NCBI GenBank assembly: GCA_050313295.1
Contig: JBNPLD010000001.1
DNA: 64,000 nt
Source: S5-A14a sp022766365
Lineage (GTDB): Bacteria; Bacillota; Clostridia; Peptostreptococcales; Anaerovoracaceae
Strand: one strand, 5' to 3'
Position numbers and translations under genes: made by a program. Below the pieces are notes generated by a model that had not been told where the DNA came from, searched no databases, and saw only the letters and a list, made by a program, of their open reading frames with translations. This document shows positions 50,047 to 59,758 of the stretch, one piece after another. Within the stretch, counting starts at the first letter, position 1; each line of letters opens with the position of its first letter.

Positions 50047-52551
50047 ATGAGTGATCACAGAGATAACAGGTATGATTTCAAAACAATCGAAGCCAAGTGG
50101 CAAAAAATATGGAAAGACGAAAAGTGTTTTAAAACATATGATGATTTTAACAGGGACAAATATTATGTTCTGGAAATGTTTCCATATCCATCAGGTAAGC
50201 TTCACATGGGACATGTGAGGAACTATTCCATTGGTGATGCAATAGCCAGAATTAAAAAAATGCAGGGTTTTAATGTCCTTCACCCTATGGGGTTTGACTC
50301 ATTCGGTCTTCCGGCAGAAAACGCTGCAATTAAAAATAATACAGAACCTGAAGCATGGACAGAATCCAATATCAAAGAAATGGAACAGCAACTTGATAAA
50401 CTGGGATTTGCCTATGATTGGGATAGAGAAGTTAGCACATGCAGACCTGAGTACTATAAATGGATGCAGTGGATTTTCATACAGTTTTACAAAAGAGGGC
50501 TAGCATATAAAAAAGAGAATCCTGTTAACTGGTGTCCCAGCTGCAAAACTGTACTGGCTAATGAGCAGGTGGTAAATGGAGAGTGCGAACGATGTAAGTC
50601 ACAAGTGGGGAAAAAGAACCTTTCGCAATGGTATCTCAGGATTACTGACTATGCAGACAGATTGCTCGCAGATCTGGACAAACTGGAAAACTGGCCGGAT
50701 AAAGTTAAGATAATGCAGAGAAATTGGATAGGTAAATCCATAGGGGCACAGATAACATTTGATATAGTAGATTTCTCTGAAAAGCTGGATGTATTTACAA
50801 CACGAGCCGATACTCTGTATGGTGTCACGTACATGGTTTTAGCTCCTGAGCATCCATATGTTAAGGATCTTATTTACGGTCTGCCCGAAGAGAAAGCTGC
50901 CCTTGACTATATTGAAGAAGTTTCACACAAAAATGATATAGAGCGTTCCTCAACTGTTGGTGAAAAGACCGGCGTTTTTATAGGAAGATATGCAATTAAT
51001 CCGATAAACGGCAAGGAGATTCCGATCTTTATTTCCGATTACGTTCTTATGGGCTATGGGACAGGTGCTATAATGGCTGTTCCTGCTCACGATCAGAGAG
51101 ACTTCGATTTTGCCAGGAAATTTAATCTGGAAATAATACCGGTTGTCGATAGTGATGACCCTGAAATTGATGTTAATAATCTTTCAAAATCATTTGAAGC
51201 AGAGGGTACGATTATAAACTCCGGAGAATTCAATGGCCTTGACAATAGAGAAGCTATTCAAAAAATGATTTCTTGTCTGGAAGCGAAAGGGATAGGAAAG
51301 AAAACTGTTAATTACAGACTGAGAGATTGGCTGATTTCAAGGCAGAGATATTGGGGTACTCCTATTCCAATGATAAATTGTCCGAATTGCGGTTGGGTAC
51401 CTGAGAAGGAAGAAAATCTGCCTGTACTGCTTCCGAAAGATGTAGAATTTACCGGCAAGGGAGAATCTCCACTGGCTACATCCGAGAGTTTTGTTAACTG
51501 CAAATGTCCTGTTTGTGGATGTAATGCCAAAAGAGAACTTGATACCATGGATACTTTCCTTGATTCTTCATGGTATTTTCTCAGGTTCTGCGATCCTGAA
51601 AACGAAGATATACCTTTCTCGAAAGAGAAGACAGATTACTGGATGGCAGTAGATCAGTACATAGGCGGAGTTGAGCATGCTATTTTGCACCTGATGTATG
51701 CAAGATTTTTTCAGAAGGTATTCAAGGATATGGGACTAGCTTCTCACGATGAGCCTTTCACTAACCTTTTAACTCAAGGCATGGTTAATAAAGACGGTAA
51801 GAAGATGAGCAAGTCCATCGGTAATGTCGTTGCACCTGATGAAATTATTACAAAATATGGTGCAGACACAGCTCGCCTGTTTATTCTGTTCGCTGCTCCT
51901 CCTGAGAAAGAACTGGATTGGTCTGATGAAGGAGTAGAGGGAAGCTATAGATTCTTGAATAGGGTTTACAGACTTGTTTCAGAAACTCTCAAAAGAGCAC
52001 ATGAGGCGAAAATAAGCACTGACGTGCATTACGAACCTGTCAGGGAGAAATTGAATTCAGATGACAGAGAACTTCTTCTGGTTATGAATGCTGCTATCAA
52101 AAAGGTCACTGAAGATGCAGGAGGCAGATTTAACTTTAATACGGCTATAAGTTCAATTATGGAACTTGTTAATCAGTGTTACAGGTACAAAGAACTTGCC
52201 GGAGCAAAATTGGAACTTTTGCTTGAGGCGGTTAAAACTGTTATTATCTTGTTGTATCCTTTCACCCCACATATTGCAGAAGAAATGTGGGAAGGTTTTA
52301 ATATGGGAAGAATGTGCCACGTAAAATGGCCTGATTATGATCCGAATGCGCTTGAACGAGATAAGGTGGAAATTGTTGTTCAGGTGAACGGAAAAATCAA
52401 AGAGAAACTCATGGTAGATGCCGGTTTGGATAAAGATTCACTTGAGGCTTTTGTAATGTCTAATGAAGCTGTCAGGGAGCACATTAAGGATAAGAATATT
52501 GTCAAGGTAATCCCTATCCCGGGAAGACTTGTCAACATAGTTGTAAAATAA
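50047..52551 (+). CDS. leuS: Leucyl-tRNA synthetase
   Basis: Class I synthetase for tRNA-Leu. The HIGH-type motif HMGH is at residues 53-56, and the KMSKS loop lies in GKKMSKSIGN near residue 580. The CP1 editing domain (about 225-415) includes the GTGAIMAVPAHDQRD block with the Asp needed to hydrolyse mischarged tRNA. Two zinc-like Cys clusters are present (NWCPSCK...CERCK and NCPNCG...CPVCG). The 834-residue length is typical of the bacterial LeuS-B form. No T-box leader is visible in the 33-base gap before it. Its two tRNA substrates are encoded at 37.8-38.0 kb. Confidence 0.97.
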   Translation: MSDHRDNRYDFKTIEAKWQKIWKDEKCFKTYDDFNRDKYYVLEMFPYPSGKLHMGHVRNYSIGDAIARIKKMQGFNVLHPMGFDSFGLPAENAAIKNNTEPEAWTESNIKEMEQQLDKLGFAYDWDREVSTCRPEYYKWMQWIFIQFYKRGLAYKKENPVNWCPSCKTVLANEQVVNGECERCKSQVGKKNLSQWYLRITDYADRLLADLDKLENWPDKVKIMQRNWIGKSIGAQITFDIVDFSEKLDVFTTRADTLYGVTYMVLAPEHPYVKDLIYGLPEEKAALDYIEEVSHKNDIERSSTVGEKTGVFIGRYAINPINGKEIPIFISDYVLMGYGTGAIMAVPAHDQRDFDFARKFNLEIIPVVDSDDPEIDVNNLSKSFEAEGTIINSGEFNGLDNREAIQKMISCLEAKGIGKKTVNYRLRDWLISRQRYWGTPIPMINCPNCGWVPEKEENLPVLLPKDVEFTGKGESPLATSESFVNCKCPVCGCNAKRELDTMDTFLDSSWYFLRFCDPENEDIPFSKEKTDYWMAVDQYIGGVEHAILHLMYARFFQKVFKDMGLASHDEPFTNLLTQGMVNKDGKKMSKSIGNVVAPDEIITKYGADTARLFILFAAPPEKELDWSDEGVEGSYRFLNRVYRLVSETLKRAHEAKISTDVHYEPVREKLNSDDRELLLVMNAAIKKVTEDAGGRFNFNTAISSIMELVNQCYRYKELAGAKLELLLEAVKTVIILLYPFTPHIAEEMWEGFNMGRMCHVKWPDYDPNALERDKVEIVVQVNGKIKEKLMVDAGLDKDSLEAFVMSNEAVREHIKDKNIVKVIPIPGRLVNIVVK

Positions 52552-52591
52552 TTGATAATTTGTTTTTGTTATACAAACAAAAGGAGGGATG

Positions 52592-54277
52592 ATGAAACAA
52601 ATGAAAAAAAGGCACTCCTATAGCCCTCGAAATGTAAAAATTACACCCCTTGGGGGGTTAAACGAAATAGGGAAAAATATGACGGTGATAGAGTATGGGG
52701 ATGAAATGATCATAATAGATTGTGGACTTTCATTCCCGGAAAATGAAATGTTAGGAATCGATATTGTAATTCCCGACTTTCAATATATCATCGACAATCA
52801 GCATAAACTAAAGGGACTTGTTATAACCCACGGTCACGAAGATCACATTGGTGCGATACCTTATCTTCTAAAAATGGTAAAGGTTCCCCTTTATGGGACG
52901 AAGCTGACATTGGGCCTTGTTGAGAATAAACTGAAGGAGCATAGAATATCTGCTGAAAAGCATGTTGTCTCTGCAGGGGATGTGTTTAAAATAGGATCTT
53001 TCGAGATAGAAACCATAAGGGCTACTCATTCCATTGCCGATGCAATAGCACTTTATATCAAAACACCTTGTGCAAAGATTTTTCATACTGGAGATTTTAA
53101 AATCGACTATACTCCTGTTGATGGAGAACCGATGGATTTCGGTAAACTGGCAGAGATAGGTGAAGAAGGTGTTGATCTTCTTCTTGCGGATAGCACCAAC
53201 GCTCTTAAGCCGGGATTTACAAGATCCGAGAAAGTTGTCGGAGAAACCCTTGAAGGTATTTTCAGACAGGTTGAAGGCAGAATAATAATTGCCACATTTT
53301 CATCAAATGTGCACAGGGTTCAAAAAATAATAGATTTAGCAGTAAAATACGGGCGAAAAGTTGCAGTTTCAGGAAGAAGCATGGATAATGTTGTGAAGCT
53401 GGCAACGAATCTGGGTTATTTAAATGTACCTGCAAATTCCTTCGTAGATTTGAGAAATACGAGAAATATTCAAGATAAGAAACTTATCGTCATAACTACG
53501 GGAAGCCAGGGTGAGCCCATGGCAGCTCTTTCCAGAATGGCAAATGATGAACACAAAACTGTGAAGATTAAACCCAATGATACGGTTATTTTTTCTTCTA
53601 CTCCGGTTCCGGGAAACGAAAAAACGGTTTCCAATGTAGTCAACAGGCTATATGAAAAGGGAGCAGATGTTATTTATCATGACATAGCGGATATTCATGT
53701 TTCCGGGCATGCATGTCAGGAGGAACTGAAGATCATTCATTCGTTGATCAAACCGAAACATTTCATGCCTGTTCATGGTGAGACCAGACATCTGATAAAA
53801 CATGCTGAACTTGCAGAGAACCTTGGAATGAATAGGAAGGATATACATATACTCGATAACGGAGATCAGCTGACTCTTGATAAGAAGAAGGTTTCTGTAA
53901 AGGAAGCGGTTGCTTCAGCAGAAGATATCCTTGTTGATGGACTTGGCGTCGGTGATGTAGGAAATGTTGTTCTTAAAGAGAGGAAACAACTTTCCGAAGC
54001 GGGTCTTATCACCATCAGTCTCGGACTCGACAGCTCATCAAAGGAACTGGTGTATGGACCGGAGCTCATAACGAGAGGATTTATCTATGTTAAAGAAAAT
54101 GCCATATTTATTGAAGAAATGAAAGCGAAGGCAAAGAAAATAATAAATGCGGCTATTAACGAAGGTATCCAAGATGAAAATGCAATCAAAGGTATGCTTA
54201 AAGATCGGATGAGGGAATACCTTTTCCAGAAGACCAAGAGAGAACCAATGATAATTCCGATTATTATGAGAATTTAA
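52592..54277 (+). CDS. rnjA: Ribonuclease J
   Basis: An MBL/beta-CASP nuclease with 5'-3' exonuclease and endonuclease activity, central to mRNA decay and rRNA maturation in Firmicutes. The metal site THGHEDHIGAIPYLL, the ADSTNAL motif, the beta-CASP block TFSSNVHRVQ and the later HVSGHACQEELK are intact, with a C-terminal RNA-binding domain. Three ATGs cluster at 52589, 52592 and 52601. I use 52592 because AAGGAGG at 52581-52587 gives acceptable spacing. Length is about 561 aa. It is 40 bases after leuS. Confidence 0.95.
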   Translation: MKQMKKRHSYSPRNVKITPLGGLNEIGKNMTVIEYGDEMIIIDCGLSFPENEMLGIDIVIPDFQYIIDNQHKLKGLVITHGHEDHIGAIPYLLKMVKVPLYGTKLTLGLVENKLKEHRISAEKHVVSAGDVFKIGSFEIETIRATHSIADAIALYIKTPCAKIFHTGDFKIDYTPVDGEPMDFGKLAEIGEEGVDLLLADSTNALKPGFTRSEKVVGETLEGIFRQVEGRIIIATFSSNVHRVQKIIDLAVKYGRKVAVSGRSMDNVVKLATNLGYLNVPANSFVDLRNTRNIQDKKLIVITTGSQGEPMAALSRMANDEHKTVKIKPNDTVIFSSTPVPGNEKTVSNVVNRLYEKGADVIYHDIADIHVSGHACQEELKIIHSLIKPKHFMPVHGETRHLIKHAELAENLGMNRKDIHILDNGDQLTLDKKKVSVKEAVASAEDILVDGLGVGDVGNVVLKERKQLSEAGLITISLGLDSSSKELVYGPELITRGFIYVKENAIFIEEMKAKAKKIINAAINEGIQDENAIKGMLKDRMREYLFQKTKREPMIIPIIMRI

Positions 54278-54324
54278 AAATTAACAGTATAATTTTAATA
54301 TTAAAGCATTTCTATTTTTAAGAA

Positions 54325-54353
54325 TTGTATTTCAATGATATATGACCGATAAT
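54325..54353 (+). promoter_or_regulatory. Sigma-A promoter of ylbF
   Basis: TTGTAT (54325-54330), a 17-base spacer and GATAAT (54348-54353). Initiation near 54360 leaves a short leader with the CGGAGGTG ribosome site. Confidence 0.6.
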
Positions 54354-54375
54354 AAAAATACACGGAGGTGAAAAC

Positions 54376-54729
54376 ATGAATGTTTATGATCAGGCACACG
54401 GATTAGCACAGGCAATAAGAGAGTCAGATGAATTTAAAGACTATCAAGCTCAGAAATCTGTTCTGGATCAAAATAAAGAGCTTGCTGAAATCGTAGGAGA
54501 CTTCCAGCAAAAACAGCTTGAAATGCAGGCTAAAGCTCTAACCGGAGAAGAACCGGAGGGTGATTTTCAGTCAAAGATTCAGGAATTATATGGAATAATT
54601 ATGCAGGATCCGCTGGCTGCTCGGTATATGCAGGCAGAAATGAGGTTCTCGATAATGATGAATGATGTCTACAAAATATTAGGTGAAGTTATGGGTATTG
54701 GCGAGAAGGGTTCTGACGCTGATAAATAA
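54376..54729 (+). CDS. ylbF: YlbF/YmcA-family protein
   Basis: A small all-helical protein of the Com_YlbF family, 117 residues. In Bacillus, YlbF, YmcA and YaaT form a complex that assists RNase Y and affects competence and sporulation. The N-terminal block VYDQAHGLAQAIRESDEFKDY and the repeated amphipathic helices match. Its neighbour RNase J makes a role in mRNA turnover plausible, though only one family member is seen here and the YaaT partner is not in the window. A CGGAGGTG ribosome site precedes the ATG. Confidence 0.88.
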   Translation: MNVYDQAHGLAQAIRESDEFKDYQAQKSVLDQNKELAEIVGDFQQKQLEMQAKALTGEEPEGDFQSKIQELYGIIMQDPLAARYMQAEMRFSIMMNDVYKILGEVMGIGEKGSDADK

Positions 54730-54770
54730 TTAAAACACAGGGATTCTGCTTTGAATTATGTATGCAGAAT

Positions 54771-54799
54771 TTGCACTACAGACTGTTTTTTGCTATAAT
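54771..54799 (+). promoter_or_regulatory. Sigma-A promoter of efp
   Basis: TTGCAC (54771-54776), a 17-base spacer and a perfect TATAAT (54794-54799). A 7-bp inverted repeat ATTCTGC/GCAGAAT (54743-54749 and 54764-54770) lies directly before the -35 and may be a weak ylbF terminator or an operator. Confidence 0.75.
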
Positions 54800-54855
54800 A
54801 CATGTTGACGAGTGTCCTGTTTTTAAAGGAAATTTAAGAAAGAGAGAACTATAGT

Positions 54856-55416
54856 ATGATATCAGCAGGTGATTTTAGAAAGGGTATAACCTTTGAAATT
54901 AACGGAGAACCTTATGTGGTTTTAGATTTTCAACACGTTAAGCCGGGTAAAGGAGCTGCCTTTGTAAGAACCAAGTACAAGAATATATTGACAGGGGCTA
55001 CAAGGGAAGAAGCCTTTAATCCAAGTGACAAGTTCCCTAAAGCCCACATAGAGACGAAAGTTATGCAGTATCTATACAGCGATGGCGACTTATATTACTT
55101 CATGGATACTGAAACCTATGATCAAATTCCAATCAGTAAGGATCAGATGGAGGATGCCATCATGTACCTCAGGGAAAATGATGAGGCTACTATCAAGTTC
55201 TATAAGGATGTTGCGTTCCTGGTTGAACCGCCTAACTCGGTTGTTCTTAAGGTTATTGAGACAGAGCCCGGTGTCAAGGGAGACACAGCAACTAATGTTA
55301 CCAAACCTGCAACAGTTGAGACAGGAGCTGTTATACAAGTTCCTATCTTCATCGACGAAGGTGAGTCAATACAGATAGATACACGATCAGGTGAATATCT
55401 GGGAAGAGCTAAATAA
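54856..55416 (+). CDS. efp: Elongation factor P
   Basis: A tRNA-shaped translation factor that rescues ribosomes stalled at consecutive prolines. The three beta-barrel domains are visible. The tip loop KPGKGAAFVRTK carries Lys33 by my count, the residue that is post-translationally modified in many bacteria. The C-terminal signature in PIFIDEGESIQIDTRSGEYLGRA is intact. No EpmA or other known modification gene is in the window. Length is 186 aa. It has its own promoter and terminator. The GAGAGAAC ribosome site is modest. Confidence 0.97.
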   Translation: MISAGDFRKGITFEINGEPYVVLDFQHVKPGKGAAFVRTKYKNILTGATREEAFNPSDKFPKAHIETKVMQYLYSDGDLYYFMDTETYDQIPISKDQMEDAIMYLRENDEATIKFYKDVAFLVEPPNSVVLKVIETEPGVKGDTATNVTKPATVETGAVIQVPIFIDEGESIQIDTRSGEYLGRAK

Positions 55417-55426
55417 GATTTGCCGG

Positions 55427-55452
55427 GGGACGTTTTCACGTCCCTTGTTTTC
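55427..55452 (+). terminator. Terminator of efp
   Basis: Perfect 7-bp stem GGGACGT/ACGTCCC (55427-55433 and 55438-55444) with a TTTC loop, followed by TTGTTTTC. Confidence 0.8.
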
Positions 55453-55476
55453 ACTTCAAAATAAAAGGAGAAATGA

Positions 55477-56514
55477 ATGAAGAAAAGGACCAAAAGCTTA
55501 TTTGTGCTTCTTGCCATATGTGTTGTACTGCTGATCGGATTGTTTTTTGCCTATATCGCCATGACAGGATCGGTAGATTCAAATTCAACAGACGATGTGC
55601 AGGTTGTAATTTCTGAAGGATATGGCACAGGGGACATAGCTGCTGAACTTAAAGATAAGGGACTCATAAAAAATGAATTGGTATTTAAATTGGTATCTAA
55701 GTTAAAATCTTATGATGGAAAGTTTAAAGCAGGTACCTATTTCCTAAATAAATCCATGGATATGTCCGCCATAGGTGATGCCCTGGTGACAGGCAGCCAA
55801 AATGGAAATAATGTCACAATACCTGAGGGATACAATCTCTACAAGATTGGGCAAGTAGTAGAAAAGGCCGGTATTGCAACGCGAGCCGAATTCGATGCTG
55901 AAGTGGAAAACGGTACATTTGATTATGATTTTCTTCCTTCTGACAGAAAGGGAAAGGAACGACTTGAGGGTTACCTGTACCCTGATACATACTCATTTAC
56001 AGATTCAACGTCAGCTCACGATATTATTGATATGGCTCTTAAAAACTACGAAAAGAAATATGAGGAGTCAATCAAAGGCCTAGTCAAGAAATCAGGAAAG
56101 AGTTTAGATGAGATCGTGACTGTTGCCTCCATTATTGAGAGGGAAACAGTGAAAGCGAAAGAACGGCCTGTGGTATCAAGTGTAATATACAATCGCTTGA
56201 ATGAAGATATGAAACTACAGATGTGTTCAACGATACAATATATTCTTAAAGATGACAAGCTTATACTGACATATGATGATATAGAAATACCATCACCATA
56301 CAACACTTATGCTAATAAGGGTTTACCTCTCGGACCGATATGCAGTCCGGGCATGGATTCCATAAAGGCTGCAGTCAATCCAGAGAAAACCGATTATCTC
56401 TATTTTGTTGTAAGTGCAAAACTTGACGGCAGCATGGAGTACACCAAAGATTATGATAAATTTGAAAAATTCAAAGCTGAATATTACGATGCCTTGAGAA
56501 AAAAGGAGCAATAA
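55477..56514 (+). CDS. mltG: Endolytic murein transglycosylase MltG
   Basis: Cleaves nascent glycan strands at the membrane, helping to set their length. A short cytoplasmic N-terminus is followed by one transmembrane helix (about residues 7-29) and an external YceG domain. The catalytic Glu221 is in VASIIERET. The LysM-like region VTIPEGYNLYKIGQVVEKAG and the GLPLGPICSPGMDSIKAA motif are present. Length of 345 aa is typical. An AAAAGGAG site precedes the ATG. trmR follows after only 7 bases, as in the Bacillus yrrL-yrrM order. Confidence 0.95.
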   Translation: MKKRTKSLFVLLAICVVLLIGLFFAYIAMTGSVDSNSTDDVQVVISEGYGTGDIAAELKDKGLIKNELVFKLVSKLKSYDGKFKAGTYFLNKSMDMSAIGDALVTGSQNGNNVTIPEGYNLYKIGQVVEKAGIATRAEFDAEVENGTFDYDFLPSDRKGKERLEGYLYPDTYSFTDSTSAHDIIDMALKNYEKKYEESIKGLVKKSGKSLDEIVTVASIIERETVKAKERPVVSSVIYNRLNEDMKLQMCSTIQYILKDDKLILTYDDIEIPSPYNTYANKGLPLGPICSPGMDSIKAAVNPEKTDYLYFVVSAKLDGSMEYTKDYDKFEKFKAEYYDALRKKEQ

Positions 56515-56521
56515 GAAATTT

Positions 56522-57175
56522 ATGATTAGAACTGAATCTGTGGACAAGTTTATATCTCAATACTATAGACCTGTAAATTCCCAAATGGGTGCATTGCGAA
56601 AACAAGGAGAGGATGAGCATATTCCAATCATTTTAAAAGAGACGGAAATGTATCTGTCTTCTATTCTCAATATTATTAAGCCGAAACGAATTCTTGAGAT
56701 AGGGGCGGCAATCGGTTATTCGACTCTCTTCTTTTCTCATGTATGTCCGGAGGCGGTTATTATGTCTGTGGAGAGAGATGACAAAATGTGGAACAGAGCT
56801 AAGGAAAATGTATTTTCTCAGGGAAAGGAAGACCAAATTTTTATCGGTCACGGAGATGCATCAGAACTCTTCTCAATGTTAAAAGATGAAGGAGACTGGC
56901 ATGTGGATCCATTCGATTTCATCTTTATTGATGCTGCGAAAGGGCATTATAAGGAGTTTTTTGAAAGGATACTTCCTATCACTAAAAGCGGCTCAGTCAT
57001 TGTATGTGATAATATCCTTATGAAAGGTATGACAGCTGAGGAAGACATCAACAGGAGGTACAGAACCAGTATTATCAGAATGAGGACTTTTATCGACTAT
57101 TTGTATCAGATGTCCAATTCTTCCACCCAGGTTCTTTCCCTTGGGGACGGTATAAGTATTACGAGAATAGACTGA
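56522..57175 (+). CDS. trmR: tRNA 5-hydroxyuridine O-methyltransferase TrmR (YrrM-like)
   Basis: A class I SAM-dependent O-methyltransferase of the catechol-OMT type. The cofactor loop EIGAAIGYSTLFFS is at about residues 58-71 and the metal-binding acid is in FIFIDAAKGHY. In Bacillus, YrrM (TrmR) converts 5-hydroxyuridine-34 to 5-methoxyuridine in wobble positions, downstream of the hydroxylase TrhP. A U32 TrhP-type gene follows 55 bases later here, so the pathway assignment rests on context plus family. Length is 217 aa. The ribosome site is distant. Confidence 0.85.
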   Translation: MIRTESVDKFISQYYRPVNSQMGALRKQGEDEHIPIILKETEMYLSSILNIIKPKRILEIGAAIGYSTLFFSHVCPEAVIMSVERDDKMWNRAKENVFSQGKEDQIFIGHGDASELFSMLKDEGDWHVDPFDFIFIDAAKGHYKEFFERILPITKSGSVIVCDNILMKGMTAEEDINRRYRTSIIRMRTFIDYLYQMSNSSTQVLSLGDGISITRID

Positions 57176-57230
57176 TCAATCAAAAATATCGGCTATATTT
57201 GATAAACTATATTATCTAAATGGAGGTTAG

Positions 57231-58457
57231 ATGACAAAAATTGAACTTTTAGCTCCGGCAGGAGATCTGGATAAATTAAAAACAGCACTTATCTATGGAG
57301 CGGATGCTGTTTATTTTGGAGGCGAAATGTTCAGCCTGAGGTCAGGCGCAGGAAACCTTACTATAGAGGAAATTAAAGAGGGTGTAGATTTCGCTCATAA
57401 TATGGGTAAACAAGCCTATCTGACAACTAATATTTTTGCTCATAATGAAGACGTAAAGCCCTTTCTCGAATATTTGGAAAAGATTAAAGATATTCCAATA
57501 GATGCTTTTATAATTTCAGATCCGGGAGTGCTCGCGATGGTAAAATCGGTGATCCCGGACGCAGAACTTCACTTATCCACTCAGGCAAATATGACTAATT
57601 ACATGACTGCTAAGTTTTGGGAAGCTCAGGGTGTAGAGAGACTTGTTCTTGCAAGGGAACTATCCTTAAAGGAAATTGAAGAAATTAGCGAGGAGATTGG
57701 GGATAGAATGGAACTTGAAGCCTTTGTCCACGGGGCAATGTGCATATCCTATTCCGGCAGATGTCTTTTGAGTAATTTTATGATAGAAAGAGACGCCAAC
57801 AGAGGAGAGTGTGCTCATCCATGCAGATGGAAATATCAATTAGTCGAAGAGAAGAGACCCGGTGAATATTATCCTGTCGAGGAAGACGAAAGAGGGACTT
57901 ATATTATGAATTCAAAGGACCTCTGCATGCTGGAACACATACCTGAAATAATTCAGTCAGGTATAATTTCCCTTAAAATTGAAGGGAGAATGAAGAGCAA
58001 ATTCTATGTGGCCACTGTGGTAAGAGCATACAGAAAGGCTATTGACAGCTATCTGGAAGACCCTGATAATTATGTTTTTGATCAAGGGTGGATGAATGAG
58101 CTGAAAAAAGCGAGCAACAGGGAATTTACAACGGGATTTTATTTCGGAACACCTGATAATGAAGATCAGAATTACAAGACCAGTGCATATTCCCGAGAAT
58201 ACACCTTCATTGGTGTTGTCAAGGGATATGATGAGACTGCCGGAATGGCCCTGATAGAACAGAGAAATAAGATTAACATAGGTGATCAGATTGAAGTATT
58301 CGGTCCTGAGATAGAATTTTATACTATGACAGTTAAAGAAATGTATGATGCTGAAACTAAAGAACCTATATCATCTGCCCCTCATCCTCAGCAGATGATA
58401 GAAATTCCAATGGAGTTTCACGTTCAAAACGAATACTTGCTAAGGAGAAAAAGATGA
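57231..58457 (+). CDS. trhP: U32 peptidase-family tRNA hydroxylation protein TrhP-like
   Basis: A U32-family protein, once classed as a peptidase; close relatives (TrhP/YegQ, YrrO) are needed for prephenate-dependent 5-hydroxylation of wobble uridine. The N-terminal LLAPAGDLDKLKTALIYGADAVYFGG block is diagnostic. The conserved cysteine set MCISYSGRCLLS...GECAHPCRW near residues 168-198 probably holds an iron-sulfur cluster. Length is 408 aa. Bacillus has two neighbouring paralogues (YrrN and YrrO), but only one copy is seen here. Its TGA overlaps the next gene's ATG (ATGA). GGAGG precedes the start. Confidence 0.9.
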   Translation: MTKIELLAPAGDLDKLKTALIYGADAVYFGGEMFSLRSGAGNLTIEEIKEGVDFAHNMGKQAYLTTNIFAHNEDVKPFLEYLEKIKDIPIDAFIISDPGVLAMVKSVIPDAELHLSTQANMTNYMTAKFWEAQGVERLVLARELSLKEIEEISEEIGDRMELEAFVHGAMCISYSGRCLLSNFMIERDANRGECAHPCRWKYQLVEEKRPGEYYPVEEDERGTYIMNSKDLCMLEHIPEIIQSGIISLKIEGRMKSKFYVATVVRAYRKAIDSYLEDPDNYVFDQGWMNELKKASNREFTTGFYFGTPDNEDQNYKTSAYSREYTFIGVVKGYDETAGMALIEQRNKINIGDQIEVFGPEIEFYTMTVKEMYDAETKEPISSAPHPQQMIEIPMEFHVQNEYLLRRKR

Positions 58458-59758
58458 AACCTGACCCCAGTTTGTACGGAACCATTTTCATACTAGGATG
58501 CATCTTACTATTGTTAGGTTTACTGCAAAGTTTTACAGTAGCCTTAGATAGTACCAGTCAGAGTAGAATCAAAAAATATATCGAGGATAGGGGTTTGATG
58601 AAAGAAAAAAGAAAAGAACGGTTTACCCTATCTTTGATTGAAAGACCTTTAAAATATCAGTATTCAATCAAGTTATTTACGATAATTCTATTAATTTACT
58701 CGTTTACACTGATATGGAAAATTCAGTGTAGTCACATAATAGCAGGCGTAATTTGGGTTCTCTTGCTCGTTACAGCGGTGCTTTTGGCTTCGAAGGTAGC
58801 ATTACTTCACAGTGAGAAAATCGCCTTGAAATGTTGCCATGTGGTTCATGGGATTCATATGGTAAGCCTGCCTCTTTTCTGGCTTTCAAAAGGAATTGTG
58901 AATCTAATTTTAATAATTTTCAAACAGGAAATTCACATTGAGAACAAATACTTCTCAGAAGATGAAGTGATGTCCATGCTTGATGTTGGCAGGGAAAGCG
59001 GCATAATTAAGGAGGAAGGTCAAAAGATGATCTCTTCCATATTCAATTTTGATGACGAGCTTGCGTATGAGATAATGACACCAAGAACTGATGTTTTTGC
59101 TATAGATATTCTCGAACCTACATCGGAGTACATAGATAAACTCATGGAGCTGAGATACTCAAGAATTCCTGTGTATGAGGATGATTACGATAATATAATA
59201 GGAATTCTCAATATTAAAGATTATCTGATCAGGGCCAGAGAAACCGGTTTTGATAAAGTGGATATAAAGGAAATATTGAGAGAACCGTATTTTGTGCCAG
59301 AAACTAAGAACATCGATTCTCTTTTTTTCGAACTCCAAAAGACCAAAAACCACATTGCAATCCTCATTGACGAATACGGGGGTTTCAGCGGGATTGTCAC
59401 CATGGAAGATATAATTGAGGAGATTGTAGGAGATATCGATGATGAGTATGATGAAGATGTGCATATTGTGGAAAAAATAGACAACAATACATTCATGATA
59501 GACGGAAACGTAAGTCTGGATGACTTGGAAGAAGACTATGATATCAAACTCGTATCGGATACCAGTGAGACCATAGGCGGATTCATCATAGACATATTGG
59601 GAGAGATCCCCACTGATTCTGACCTAAATAAAGATATTCCGGTAGGTGATTACATACTTCGTATCATGTCAATCAAAGAAAGGCGAATTGACAAGGTTAA
59701 GCTTACGACAATTCCTAATACGGAAAACGAGAGTGAAAATGATAAAAAGGAAAAATAA
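58454..59758 (+). CDS. CorC/HlyC-type CBS-domain membrane protein with divergent N-terminus
   Basis: A 434-residue membrane protein of the CNNM/CorC/HlyC group, linked to Mg2+ or other cation efflux. The N-terminal part (residues 1-160) has about four hydrophobic segments in the place of the DUF21 domain, but the usual GE...PK signature is not visible (the region reads ASKVALLHSEKIAL). The paired CBS domains begin with DELAYEIMTPRTDVFAID and include YSRIPVYEDDYDNIIGI and IDEYGGFSGIVTMEDI. A C-terminal CorC domain follows. It is coupled to trhP upstream (ATGA) and to the Asp23 gene downstream (TAATG). Confidence 0.88.
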   Translation: MKPDPSLYGTIFILGCILLLLGLLQSFTVALDSTSQSRIKKYIEDRGLMKEKRKERFTLSLIERPLKYQYSIKLFTIILLIYSFTLIWKIQCSHIIAGVIWVLLLVTAVLLASKVALLHSEKIALKCCHVVHGIHMVSLPLFWLSKGIVNLILIIFKQEIHIENKYFSEDEVMSMLDVGRESGIIKEEGQKMISSIFNFDDELAYEIMTPRTDVFAIDILEPTSEYIDKLMELRYSRIPVYEDDYDNIIGILNIKDYLIRARETGFDKVDIKEILREPYFVPETKNIDSLFFELQKTKNHIAILIDEYGGFSGIVTMEDIIEEIVGDIDDEYDEDVHIVEKIDNNTFMIDGNVSLDDLEEDYDIKLVSDTSETIGGFIIDILGEIPTDSDLNKDIPVGDYILRIMSIKERRIDKVKLTTIPNTENESENDKKEK

